Shown: positions 36,411 to 44,908 of the stretch, piece by piece
How the letters are laid out: each line of letters begins with the position of its first letter
Position numbering within the stretch: position 1 is the stretch's first letter
Assembly: GCA_013044385.1 (NCBI GenBank)
Contig: JABEUN010000008.1
Location: 1-51,178, forward strand
Origin: Acidimicrobiaceae bacterium
GTDB lineage: Bacteria; Actinomycetota; Acidimicrobiia; Acidimicrobiales; Acidimicrobiaceae
DNA: 51,178 nucleotides
Reading direction: 5' to 3'
Notes under the pieces: generated by a model
Database searches by the model: none
Told to the model about the DNA's origin: nothing
Seen by the model: the letters and a program-made list of their open reading frames with translations, nothing else
Program-made: the position numbers and the translations under genes

Positions 36411-36524
36411 AGTCGGCAGGCTAGCAGTGTGGGGAATTGAAGCTCAGCTGATCACGTTAACTGTTCCAGATAGTAGTTCTCAGGTTTGATGGTTGGAGAC
36501 GTGGCGTGTATCGAGGAGTAGTAG

Positions 36525-36974
36525 TTGACTGAATTGATCAATCCGGCCCATCTTGAGATGTCGTACTCATCTGACGACAAAGACGGAATGTTCGACAAGT
36601 CGGACAGGGTCGGTATCTTCGCAGCGCTCATCGATGCAGCAATCATTGGAATCGGAATAACCATCGGCCTTGTATGGCAGTCAGGAACCTCAACCAAACC
36701 GGTGAACACTGGGTCCGCACTCCCACAGGCACTCAGCTCCGCATCTTCGACGGGAAAGCCCGTGATGGCGTCGGCACCGGTCGTGCCAGTTGCTCGCCAA
36801 GTGACAGTCTGTGAAGCGTTAGTTACTACAAAGCTAAGTAATGGCTCGACTCGCCCCGTGGAGTATCGGGGCAGCTGTCCAGCGATCAGGGCGATCGCCA
36901 AGCAGTCAACACTTCCCGTAGTGTGGTTGCCTCAAAGGACTTACCAGGTCCCGGGGAGCTCCCCATCTAATTAG
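36525..36974 (+). CDS. Single-pass membrane protein of unknown function
   Basis: The product is 149 aa from TTG 36525 with GAGGAG 8-13 nt upstream. The N-terminal 28 residues are polar, then one helix (VGIFAALIDAAIIGIGITIGL, about 29-49), then a Ser/Thr/Pro-rich stretch and a C-terminal domain with two cysteines. The layout fits an N-in single-span protein with an extracytoplasmic domain. No family recognised. Confidence 0.5.
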   Translation: MTELINPAHLEMSYSSDDKDGMFDKSDRVGIFAALIDAAIIGIGITIGLVWQSGTSTKPVNTGSALPQALSSASSTGKPVMASAPVVPVARQVTVCEALVTTKLSNGSTRPVEYRGSCPAIRAIAKQSTLPVVWLPQRTYQVPGSSPSN

Positions 36975-37122
36975 TGCCGCATGGTTGGGTTGTTCCGGTC
37001 GAGTTCGAGGTAGGTCCGGCGTGCCATCCAGATGGACCGGATGGCTTTTCGGTCCGTACCGATGAGGCATTGGTTGCAGCTAGCTTGGTGCGTCCTAGTC
37101 GACAAATACGAGAGGCGTTGAA

Positions 37123-37305
37123 ATGGGTCGTCCTGCCAAGGTTGAGCCGATGATAGTCTGCATAGACTGTCTGGGTCCGGCTTATCTCCTTTCATCAATT
37201 GGCCCGGAAGATATTGTCGAGGTAGGAAACATAATCTCTTACCGGTGCAGAGACTGCAATGACCGCTGGGACATCGTCGCCGACGGAGGCGACGAATCAA
37301 TCTGA
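37123..37305 (+). CDS. Small zinc-ribbon protein (60 aa)
   Basis: The product has two CxxC pairs, Cys13/Cys16 and Cys42/Cys45, spaced 25 residues apart, as in a treble-clef/zinc-ribbon. It starts at ATG 37123 with GAGAGG 6-11 nt upstream. A conserved-looking core (MIVCIDC and SYRCRDCNDRWDIV) surrounds the ligands. Small zinc-ribbon proteins of this kind are common in Actinobacteria and often without known function; nucleic-acid or protein binding is plausible. Confidence 0.72.
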   Translation: MGRPAKVEPMIVCIDCLGPAYLLSSIGPEDIVEVGNIISYRCRDCNDRWDIVADGGDESI

Positions 37306-37365
37306 AATTGACCGAAGATCGAAGTCACAAGTCTTTGCGTAGTAGGACTTCTGAACGCACTCGAC

Positions 37366-38208
37366 TCAAGCCGAATTAGCTTCCTTAGTTCGATTCCGAT
37401 CGAATAGGACGGAATTGACGACCGCTGTGCCCAGCACGAGAGCAGATCCGATGGTCAACCAGACGACGAATCCGATGATGACTCCGAATGTGCCATATGT
37501 GTTGGTTGCATGACTAACAACTCTCTCCATGAGAAATGCTCCCGATCTTTGAAGAGCGAGCCATACTCCCGCTGTGAAGATACAGGCGGGTAGGTGGGCG
37601 CGAACTCCAAGGTCCGGCGGTCCGAGTAGCCATTCGACAAGTACGAAGAGGGCCAGATCCAGAAAGTATCCGGTCAGGATCGCAAAACCAGTGCCTAGTG
37701 CTCCGTTGTGCGTCTGAATATAAGAGGCCAGGCTCGCTGGGATATTCGAAAGTATGAAGATCGCACCTAGCACAACTAGAAGCACTGCTCCTCTTGTAAT
37801 TCGCCGAAGAAACGACCTGCCGACTTGTATTTCGGATTGCCAGGCAGCCCGTAGGCCACTTTCGACCGCCGTGGTAACCCTGAGCCCGGACCAAGTTGCC
37901 GTTAGAACGCCTGCGCTGATGGCGACGACCGACCCTTTAAGTGTCTCTGGTTTTATGTAGCTAGTCAAAAAGGGGAAGTTCGTCGAGATAGTTGAGATTG
38001 CGCGTTGCCGCAGAAGCGGGTCGCGCAGGAAGACTATCTCCAGTACAGCGGAGAAGACCAACAACAGTGGGAAAAGTGAAAGAAATGAAAGGTAGGCGAT
38101 TCGCGTCAAGTAAAGCTTGATCCGCTCCTTGCGGTATCGATTTATCACCTCTAAAGCGAAGGCAAAACTTGGATGCCTCTTGGCTAGCTGGGTTAACCTG
38201 TCCCGCAT
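37366..38208 (-). CDS. YihY/virulence factor BrkB-family inner-membrane protein
   Basis: The product is 280 aa from ATG 38208, with GGAAAG before it. The frame stays open up to a TTG at 38322 (318 aa), but the ATG start gives the family-typical N-terminus RHPSFAFALEVINRYRKER. About six helices with LYLTRIAYLSFLSLFPLLLV and IIGFVVWLTIGSALVLGTAVVNS match the family (once called RNase BN, now known as not a ribonuclease). Function in the family is unresolved; a transport role is suspected. Confidence 0.85.
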   Translation of the reverse strand: MRDRLTQLAKRHPSFAFALEVINRYRKERIKLYLTRIAYLSFLSLFPLLLVFSAVLEIVFLRDPLLRQRAISTISTNFPFLTSYIKPETLKGSVVAISAGVLTATWSGLRVTTAVESGLRAAWQSEIQVGRSFLRRITRGAVLLVVLGAIFILSNIPASLASYIQTHNGALGTGFAILTGYFLDLALFVLVEWLLGPPDLGVRAHLPACIFTAGVWLALQRSGAFLMERVVSHATNTYGTFGVIIGFVVWLTIGSALVLGTAVVNSVLFDRNRTKEANSA

Positions 38209-38352
38209 CTTGCTTTCCAAGTGAGTTCCCGTGTTCAGCCCATCAGTTGCTTGAGTTTTCACAACGGCTACGGTTACGAACCGACTTCCTGATTCAGTCG
38301 GCCTAACGTTACGTGCCTTCAATCAGGCTAGTGGGCTGGCTATGGTGGTTAG

Positions 38353-39144
38353 ATGGATGTGAGTGCTTCCGGCTTCTACGAAAAAAAGGGATCCAACTAC
38401 CTGCCTACCGAGTCCACCATAGGACCATGGTCCGCTGAGGCCCAACATGGTGGCCCGCCTTCAGCTCTGATCACCGCTGCGATGGATGCTCACAATCCGA
38501 GGGAGAATACGCGGCTTGCCAGGATTGCGCTGGAGATCCTGCGCCCAATTCCTCTCGGACTGACTGAGATCGATGTTCACGTGGAACGGCATGGTAAAAA
38601 GATCGAGTTGCTCGCCGCCGAGATGAAGGTGAACGGACACTTGGTCATGATTGGAAGGGCCTGGCGAATACGAGTGGATAAGGATCAGGGTCCGGGTATT
38701 GGACTTGAGTCCGTTGCGCCACCTAGCCGGTTCCAGGCACGGCCAATCACAGAGTCAGAGATCTACTTCCCATATGGAAGGTCGATGGAGTGGTCCTTCG
38801 ATAGTGGTAGTTTCGATGAGGTTGGTCCGGCCGTTGCCTGGGCTCGTCCGAAGATTCCGTTGGTATCGGGTGAAGTGACGAGTTCGATTGCCCGACTAAT
38901 GCTTATGATCGACTCGGCAAATGGAATAAGCAGTGTGCTTCCTTTCGGAACCTGGACCTTCGTTCCGGTTGATCTCGTTGTTTCGCTGTACGGGGTTCCG
39001 CAGACCGAATGGATCGGAATGGCAGCTGAGACGATTATCGGTAGGGACGGCATTGGACAGACCAAGACGACCATTTTTGACGAGTCATCCTCCATCGGAT
39101 CTTCCCTTCATACGCTATTTGTAGAGCCAATTCGAACTACCTGA
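38353..39144 (+). CDS. Acyl-CoA thioesterase-like protein (double hot-dog)
   Basis: The product (263 aa) starts at ATG 38353. Residues about 25-110 form an N-terminal hot-dog domain with AQHGGPPSALI, the signature seen in TesB-like/4HBT_3 thioesterases. A second hot-dog domain follows. Such proteins hydrolyse acyl-CoA esters or act as binding scaffolds in beta-oxidation. In Actinobacteria they often stand alone. The specific substrate is unknown. Confidence 0.8.
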   Translation: MDVSASGFYEKKGSNYLPTESTIGPWSAEAQHGGPPSALITAAMDAHNPRENTRLARIALEILRPIPLGLTEIDVHVERHGKKIELLAAEMKVNGHLVMIGRAWRIRVDKDQGPGIGLESVAPPSRFQARPITESEIYFPYGRSMEWSFDSGSFDEVGPAVAWARPKIPLVSGEVTSSIARLMLMIDSANGISSVLPFGTWTFVPVDLVVSLYGVPQTEWIGMAAETIIGRDGIGQTKTTIFDESSSIGSSLHTLFVEPIRTT

Positions 39145-39243
39145 AGCGCTCGCGGACTTCAATTGGATCCAATGTCAAAGGCGATCGGTTTCGAGTTGTC
39201 GAAATGGGGTTGCGGTGCCTGCAACGGTTCGTCACTCGCACCA

Positions 39244-39423
39244 TCAGAGTTGTGACTTCGCCTTTGGAGATCCGTACTCAAGAATCGGTATGGCCGTGTT
39301 ATTTCCTCGGTGGAGATCGCCCACGATTGCCTCGGCGAATAGCGAGACGTCCACGATCTTGATTCCGACCATGCCGGATGTTCTGCTTGTTTCCAACTGA
39401 ATTGCAACTAGAGATTTCTTCAT
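39244..39423 (-). CDS. Candidate small gene, 59 aa, unknown function
   Basis: This frame runs from ATG 39423 to TGA 39244 and is too short for usual gene-length cut-offs. The product starts MKKSLVAIQLETSRTSGM, then VGIKIVDVSLFAEAIVGDL and a polar tail; the alternating hydrophobic pattern looks protein-like, and third positions are GC-rich in the middle. There is no strong Shine-Dalgarno (only a distant GGGAT). It lies downstream of the amidohydrolase on the same strand. It could be chance. Confidence 0.3.
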   Translation of the reverse strand: MKKSLVAIQLETSRTSGMVGIKIVDVSLFAEAIVGDLHRGNNTAIPILEYGSPKAKSQL

Positions 39424-39660
39424 CTAAGTGGCTTATCCCAGGCCGCAAGTGTGACCTCTCAAAACGGTAGATCGCACCTGGAATGGAGTTCACTTGGAGG
39501 AACCTACCTGATGGGTACGTAAATTCGGAAAGGACTCTTGTCGACCACGACATGACTCGATCACCGGTGTATGGAATATGAGGTCAAAAGCCGATCTTTA
39601 TTCTCAACCAAATGCAATGAGGTGGTGTTTGCGTTTCATTTTCGGTAGTATTCACAATGG

Positions 39661-39690
39661 TCTGGCCAAGACCTGGGCGTCTTAGCCAGA
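39661..39690. repeat. 12-bp imperfect inverted repeat (11/12), hairpin-forming
   Basis: TCTGGCCAAGAC (39661-39672) pairs with GTCTTAGCCAGA (39679-39690), with one mismatch and a 6-nt loop. It has no U-tract on either strand and is 210 bp past the stop of the amidohydrolase on the minus strand. It may be a terminator-like or regulatory structure. Confidence 0.55.
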
Positions 39691-39902
39691 AGTGCATATG
39701 TGCTGCTTAAGTCTCTATTTAAGACCCAAGCAGTAGCGCGGTCATCGACGGTGTTCGGGCGCCACTAAATAGAGCCGTCAAGGCCAAACCCTCGTCCCAC
39801 TTGATTTGGTGTCGGAATTTGAGGACAACGGAAGGTGACTCTCAGCTCACTAGTGCCGCTTTAGGTGAGTGCCGGTTCAACTCGCCGCAGATTCGGTTGT
39901 GG

Positions 39903-41369
39903 CTAGGAAATCCCCGAGTTCCGGTATAGGTAGACACCAGTCGGATCGCCAACAATCTGCCCGTCGCTGAAGATTCGATGACCCCGGAGAAAGGTGTCTG
40001 TCACCTTAGCGTTCAACTTGAAACCCTCGAATGGCGTGTAGCCCTGAGTTGACATTGAGTCCGCTGCACGCACGGTCCAGCTGCTCTGGTCATCCACCAA
40101 ACAGATGTCTGCGTCGAGTCCGACTTTGATGGCACCCTTGTTATGGAGCCCGAACCGTTCTGCGGGGTTCGATGAGGCGAGTTCGGCGACTCTTTCCATC
40201 GGAAGACCACGACGCTGGCCTTCACTTATGAGTCCAGCCAGAAGATACTCGGTTCCACCGAATCCGGACTTTGCTACGAAAACGTCGTCCCTCGGCTCGC
40301 CGAATTTCGTCTCATCGCGACAACATGCGTGATCGCTTACTACCCAGTCGATATCGCCAGCGATGAGGTGGGTCCATAGCGCTTCCACATCCTCTCGAGG
40401 GCGGATCGGTGGATTGACCTTGCCGCCTACTCCGCTGGCGGTTTCGATGTCGGCCAACAGGTGTCCGATCGTCACTTCTCGCTTGAAGTCGATATGGGGA
40501 AACGTCTTTGCCATCAGTAGCGCAGCCTCTATGGCCTTGCGGGAGGAGAGGTGCAGCAAATTGATGTTCTTAAGTCCGGTTTCATAAGCCAGATAAGCGG
40601 CGATGGTGATGGCGAGGCCCTCGGAGTGAGGTGGACGTGAGTGATGGTACGCTTCGAGGCCCTTAAGGGTTCCATCCTCTTCGACTAGCTTTGTGTAGGC
40701 GGCCATGATCTCGGCGGTCTCGCAATGTAGCGAAAGGGATATGTCCTCCGCAATGGCACCGAACTTCGGATCCTGACGCGCCGCTTCTATAGCCCGCATT
40801 ATGAATTCGAAGTGTGCATAGTCGTAGGTCTCGTCTTCTGGCAGCATCAAGAAATCTCTCTGGGAGCCTGACCGTCCGTGCAAACCATGGCTGCCGTAGA
40901 ACATGAAGATCTTGAACGATGGAATGCCAAACTTCTCAATTAGTAGAGGAATCTCCTCCAGATGCTTTTTCAGGATGGGTGCTACGTGGAATCCGAAGTC
41001 GACAAAGGACCGACCCTGAGTGGCCTGAAGTGCCAAAGGCATGAGTTCCTCGTAGGGTCCAGATCTGTTCATATAGTAGTGGCCAGTCCTGAGGTAGGTA
41101 ATTCCTGTGGTCACTCCACCTTGTGCGGCTGCGCGACTCTCACTGTCGGCATCTTCCTCTAGTGGGTTGTAGATTCCCCAGTGCTGGTGTGCGTCGACGA
41201 CGCCTGGGAAAGCGAGCCTTCCCATACCATCTATCACCTCTAAAGAGCTATCGATAGGAATATCTGGTTCGATGATTTCGAATTTTCCGTCTCTGATACC
41301 CATGTCCACGAGACCCGCAGACATTCCCGGCCGTACGGCCCGCACGTTCCTCAAAAGCAGATCAAGCAT
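39903..41369 (-). CDS. Cyclic amidohydrolase (dihydropyrimidinase / hydantoinase / allantoinase family)
   Basis: The product (488 aa) has the metal-dependent hydrolase layout: DAHQH (Asp59, His61, His63), a likely carbamylated Lys153 in SFKIFMFYG, His215 (LHCE), His273 (LHLSS) and Asp346 (SDH). It would use two metals and hydrolyse a ring C-N bond in a cyclic amide such as a hydantoin, dihydropyrimidine or allantoin. The ATG has AGGAG 7-11 nt upstream. It is the last gene of the four-gene minus-strand operon, 66 bp after the MmgE/PrpD gene. Substrate cannot be assigned. Confidence 0.85.
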   Translation of the reverse strand: MLDLLLRNVRAVRPGMSAGLVDMGIRDGKFEIIEPDIPIDSSLEVIDGMGRLAFPGVVDAHQHWGIYNPLEEDADSESRAAAQGGVTTGITYLRTGHYYMNRSGPYEELMPLALQATQGRSFVDFGFHVAPILKKHLEEIPLLIEKFGIPSFKIFMFYGSHGLHGRSGSQRDFLMLPEDETYDYAHFEFIMRAIEAARQDPKFGAIAEDISLSLHCETAEIMAAYTKLVEEDGTLKGLEAYHHSRPPHSEGLAITIAAYLAYETGLKNINLLHLSSRKAIEAALLMAKTFPHIDFKREVTIGHLLADIETASGVGGKVNPPIRPREDVEALWTHLIAGDIDWVVSDHACCRDETKFGEPRDDVFVAKSGFGGTEYLLAGLISEGQRRGLPMERVAELASSNPAERFGLHNKGAIKVGLDADICLVDDQSSWTVRAADSMSTQGYTPFEGFKLNAKVTDTFLRGHRIFSDGQIVGDPTGVYLYRNSGIS

Positions 41370-41435
41370 TAACTCTCCTAATTGTCTGGCTGAAACTCTG
41401 TCGTTAGGTAGCGGTCCAAGTCCGCCGCATTGACC

Positions 41436-42827
41436 TTAAGTGGCGAACACGCCAAGAATCTCTCCGACATCACCGACAGATTCAAGGCTTTCCACGAGGG
41501 TTACCACTTTTTGGACCCGATCCTGGTCTATCAATCGGGAGGCATTTTCAGCGAACTTCAGAGCTAGTTCGGCCTGTGTGAGCGGCCTGTCGGGTCCGCC
41601 ACGATTAAAAAGAGCCTTCTCCGACAACTCAGTACCGTTTTTTAAGGTGATTCGCAATACCGTCGGAAACTGGTGGGGAAAGATCTTTGAACATTCGTCG
41701 TCAGACTCCACGGTTACCTTCGACATGAGGTAGCGGCGATCCTCGTCAGTAACTAAGTTGTCGTCATAATCGGCGAAGCTTGCGCCTAGACCGCCACCGC
41801 CTAGGAGTCCTATAACCACCGCATATGGCCCACTGAACTGGGCCATATAACCGGTCTCGGGTCTGCGCTTGACCTGCAATGGTTCTCCGATTGTGCGAAC
41901 TATGGGTGCAGCGACGCCGACTGTGATCCTTTCGATCTCGCCGAGATCCAGTCCTTTAGCTCGCAGCGCAGAGGCTGCGTCTATCACCGTGTGGGTGAAG
42001 TGGTTTGCTGGATACGGCTTGAAGAAGATTTTTGGAACTTCCCAAACCTCGCCAAGTTGGTCGAGTACGGCGTCGTAATTAACTTGTCCGTGGAGCCATG
42101 CCTGGAAGAAGCCGAACCTTCCTTCGAGTGATGTTGGTGGTCCTGTGAAGCCGTGGCGCACGAGTTGACATGCAGAGACTGCGGAGTGCGCTGCCCAGCC
42201 GCAATGCATCCGTTTGACAGTTCCGCCGGTGCGGTTGGACTCAATGATTCCCGATGCCATCGATGCGGTAACTCCGAGTGCGTCCACTATTTGCTTCGAA
42301 TCGAAGCCCATTAGCAGTCCGACGGAGACCGCTGCACCCATCGCGCCGCAGATCGACGTTGCGTGCTGCCCATTCTCGAAAAAGACCGAGCTCCTACCCA
42401 CCGGGTCGTAGCCCGCCATGCCGAGGCGAACGCATACTTCGAGGCCACACGCGATCGCCGCGATAGTATCCTTGCCGTTAGCAGCCACCAGTTCGGCCGC
42501 GGCTAAAGCAGCTGGTATTACCGGAGCACTGGGATGTAGAACAGATGGAAGGTGGGTGTCGTCGTAGTCCAAAGAGTGTGCAGTTACCCCGTTTACGAAC
42601 GCAGCCAATGCGGCCGGGATCTTTTCATCCATGCCAATGGCGTGGGCTTGACTATTGCCACCCTGCTCGACTGCAAAGTCGATCGCCGCTCTACTTGTGT
42701 CGAGAGTAGCTGCGGCTGCACAAAGGCCAAGTATGTCAAGGACCCGGCTTTTAACGCTCGTCACAACGTCTGACGGCAACGCGTTGTAGCTGAATTCGGT
42801 TGCAAACCGAGATAGACGCTGTGCCAT
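41436..42827 (-). CDS. MmgE/PrpD-family protein
   Basis: The product is 463 aa from ATG 42827, whose AGGAG overlaps the stop of the upstream cyclase gene; a longer frame to 42884 lies inside that gene. HSLDYDDTH is at 84-92, and HCGWAAHSA lies near the centre, as in 2-methylcitrate dehydratase PrpD and cis-aconitate decarboxylase. The family includes dehydratases, decarboxylases and isomerases of small tricarboxylic or dicarboxylic acids. Position between a cyclase and an amidohydrolase suggests a step in the same route. Confidence 0.85.
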   Translation of the reverse strand: MAQRLSRFATEFSYNALPSDVVTSVKSRVLDILGLCAAAATLDTSRAAIDFAVEQGGNSQAHAIGMDEKIPAALAAFVNGVTAHSLDYDDTHLPSVLHPSAPVIPAALAAAELVAANGKDTIAAIACGLEVCVRLGMAGYDPVGRSSVFFENGQHATSICGAMGAAVSVGLLMGFDSKQIVDALGVTASMASGIIESNRTGGTVKRMHCGWAAHSAVSACQLVRHGFTGPPTSLEGRFGFFQAWLHGQVNYDAVLDQLGEVWEVPKIFFKPYPANHFTHTVIDAASALRAKGLDLGEIERITVGVAAPIVRTIGEPLQVKRRPETGYMAQFSGPYAVVIGLLGGGGLGASFADYDDNLVTDEDRRYLMSKVTVESDDECSKIFPHQFPTVLRITLKNGTELSEKALFNRGGPDRPLTQAELALKFAENASRLIDQDRVQKVVTLVESLESVGDVGEILGVFAT

Positions 42828-42834
42828 TGTCTCC

Positions 42835-43653
42835 TCAGGCACCGGCGACCACCGCCAGTGGCCTAGCTGGCGACCCCGTTGCACCGAAGAGGTTCAGTGG
42901 TGACAGAACGAATGTGAACTCGTACACTTTCGCCTTGGCAAGCTCTTCGAGTGCAAGCGCTTCAATGATATATACGCCGCGCTCAACCAGCAGTACTCGA
43001 TGTCCCGGTAGCAGGGAGTGTCCACCCCCCGGGGCAAGTCTTTCGAAGGCGATAGTGTCGGATCCAACAGCGAACGACCCCTGGTCTGCCAGCCAAGTTG
43101 CTCCAGCTTCACCGACACCAGGTACGCCGGTTGCATGACCGAGGTAAGCTTCGGAGCCTTGGGGGAACCTCTGGCCCCATCCAGTTCGGATCAGTGTCAC
43201 TGCCCCCGGGGATATCGACAGACCCTGAGAGGCGGCGGCGGCTTCGAGCTGATCTGGTGAAATCTCATACCCCGGAGCACACTCTTCGACATTGAGCAGT
43301 TCGGGTATGTCGAGCAGGATTCCACGCCGAAAGATTGGCGCGACCGTATGGATTCCGAGTTCTCTGAATCGTCCCCCTTTGGATGCTAAAGCGGCATCGA
43401 GCCCGCCGTACAACTTGCCGTCCTGGGATACGTGTGCCAGGGCATCGATATGGGTTCCGACGTGGGTGCCGGTAGCCAAGAAGTCATTGGCCGCCGAGCC
43501 ACCGTCGGTGCGGACCATGTCACCATGGCGTCGAGGAAGCGTGTGGGTGTAGATAGGGTGATTCGGGGATTGCGGCATGCCGGGAAACATCGGCATTCCC
43601 AAGTCGTACACCCTCACGCCTGACCTGATTGCCTCCAAAATGGCGTCTGTCAA
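42835..43653 (-). CDS. Cyclase family protein (kynurenine formamidase / isatin hydrolase-like)
   Basis: The product (272 aa) has the metal-site signature HVGTHIDALAH (64-74), with ligands expected at His64, His68, Asp70 and His74. The family contains kynurenine formamidase, isatin hydrolase and related hydrolases that open or deformylate N-acyl or lactam bonds with Mn/Zn. The TTG start overlaps the stop of the CoA-transferase gene by 4 nt, so translation is coupled. With the hydantoinase-type enzyme it gives two C-N hydrolases in one operon. Confidence 0.85.
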   Translation of the reverse strand: MTDAILEAIRSGVRVYDLGMPMFPGMPQSPNHPIYTHTLPRRHGDMVRTDGGSAANDFLATGTHVGTHIDALAHVSQDGKLYGGLDAALASKGGRFRELGIHTVAPIFRRGILLDIPELLNVEECAPGYEISPDQLEAAAASQGLSISPGAVTLIRTGWGQRFPQGSEAYLGHATGVPGVGEAGATWLADQGSFAVGSDTIAFERLAPGGGHSLLPGHRVLLVERGVYIIEALALEELAKAKVYEFTFVLSPLNLFGATGSPARPLAVVAGA

Positions 43654-44858
43654 CCTATGGCTCCTTCTGCGACTAGATTGTCGAACTCCTCGTCGGTGAA
43701 CCCTAGTTCTGTACAGAGAATCTCTTTTGTGTCCTGTCCCAACTTGCGACCGGTGAATCGAATCTGACCCGGTGTATCAGACATCCTCCACAGGACGTTG
43801 TGCATCAATACCGTCCCGAGATCTTGATCTGGCACCTCCACCAACATCTCCGTGGCTCGAATGTGGGGGTCTTCGACTATGCCCTTGGCGTCGAGGACAG
43901 GTGCTATTGCAGCCTCGGCTTTTTCGAACGCCTTGAGCACATCATCACGATCGTGGGTCGAGATCCAACCGCCCACCAGCTTGTCGATCAGGTCAACGTG
44001 TTCGACCCGCCCTCGTCCAGTGGCAAACCAGGGCTCTTCAGCGATCTCTGGATGGCCGACCAGCTCCATTACGCGTTTGGCGACATTCAGCGCGCTTGCC
44101 GATACCGCTACCCAGTAGCCGTCTCTGGTCAAGTAGGTGTTGCGGGGCGCATTGTTGGTTGACCTGTTCCCGTGGCGTCCTTCTATGACACCGGTGTGGT
44201 GATAAACACTCGGAGCTGGTCCGACCGCCGTCAGGATCGGCTCGAGGATGTTGAGATCGATGTCCTGGCCGACCCGACTGACAAGTTCTCGATAGCGCAA
44301 CGCCATCAATATCGCCGATACGCCTGCCATGGCACAGATGCTGTCTGCCAGCCCGAAAGACGGAAGAGTTGGCGGACCATCCTGTTCGCCAGTCATATGT
44401 GCGAATCCACTCATTGCCTCCGCCAACGTGCCGAATCCGGGCCTTGACGAATATGGTCCGGACTGTCCAAAGCCCGTCAGTCTGAGGACCACTAGGCCAG
44501 GATTTACTTCCCGGAGCGACTGGGGGGAGAGGTTCCACTTCTCCAGTGTTCCTGGACGGAAATTCTCGACTATCACATCGGAAACACTGGCGAGCTTTCT
44601 GAACACCTCGGCGCCACCTTTGGTGCGCAGATCAATACCGACTGTGCGCTTGTTCCGGGAGATCTCCTTCCACCAGAGCGAAACTCCGTCTACGTCGTGT
44701 CCATGGCCCCGCATGCTGTCACCTGCACCGGGGCTTTCGATCTTGATGACGTCAGCGCCGTAGTCGCCGAGTATGCGACAGCACAGCGGTCCTGCGAGAA
44801 TCGTGGAGGCATCCAATACGCGGATGCCGGTCAGCGGCATTGGCATTTCAGAGTTCAT
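43650..44858 (-). CDS. Family III CoA-transferase (CaiB/BaiF type)
   Basis: The product (402 aa) has the typical N-terminus GIRVLDASTILAGPLCCRILGDYGADVIKIE, the PGAGDSMRG segment and NFRPGTLEKW. The catalytic aspartate is likely Asp172 in FGLADSICAM. It moves CoA between acids, for example formyl-CoA, carnitine, mesaconyl or itaconyl systems. It is the first gene of the operon, 50 bp from the divergent CitE-type gene. Donor and acceptor are unknown. Confidence 0.88.
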   Translation of the reverse strand: MNSEMPMPLTGIRVLDASTILAGPLCCRILGDYGADVIKIESPGAGDSMRGHGHDVDGVSLWWKEISRNKRTVGIDLRTKGGAEVFRKLASVSDVIVENFRPGTLEKWNLSPQSLREVNPGLVVLRLTGFGQSGPYSSRPGFGTLAEAMSGFAHMTGEQDGPPTLPSFGLADSICAMAGVSAILMALRYRELVSRVGQDIDLNILEPILTAVGPAPSVYHHTGVIEGRHGNRSTNNAPRNTYLTRDGYWVAVSASALNVAKRVMELVGHPEIAEEPWFATGRGRVEHVDLIDKLVGGWISTHDRDDVLKAFEKAEAAIAPVLDAKGIVEDPHIRATEMLVEVPDQDLGTVLMHNVLWRMSDTPGQIRFTGRKLGQDTKEILCTELGFTDEEFDNLVAEGAIG

Positions 44859-44908
44859 TCAACCATGTTTCGATAGTTGTAACCGTATTCCATATTACAC
44901 TAAACGAC
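44859..44908. promoter_or_regulatory. 50-bp divergent promoter region, CoA-transferase / CitE gene
   Basis: For the plus-strand gene, TACACT at 44896-44901 is a TAnnnT-type -10 element ending 7 nt before GTG 44909, which fits a leaderless transcript. No good -35 is visible. The minus-strand promoter must use the same 50 bp. A regulator bound here would control both units, for which the IclR gene is the obvious candidate. Confidence 0.4.

Larger units (their letters stand above)
39145..39902. other. 758-bp region between thioesterase and amidohydrolase genes
   Basis: The longest gap in the window. It contains a perfect 12-bp palindrome ATTGGATCCAAT at 39162-39173, a candidate 59-codon minus-strand gene (39244-39423), a strong imperfect hairpin (39661-39690) and an inverted repeat CTCTATTTA / TAAATAGAG (39713-39721 and 39766-39774). 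I see no transposase or phage remnants. Confidence 0.45.
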
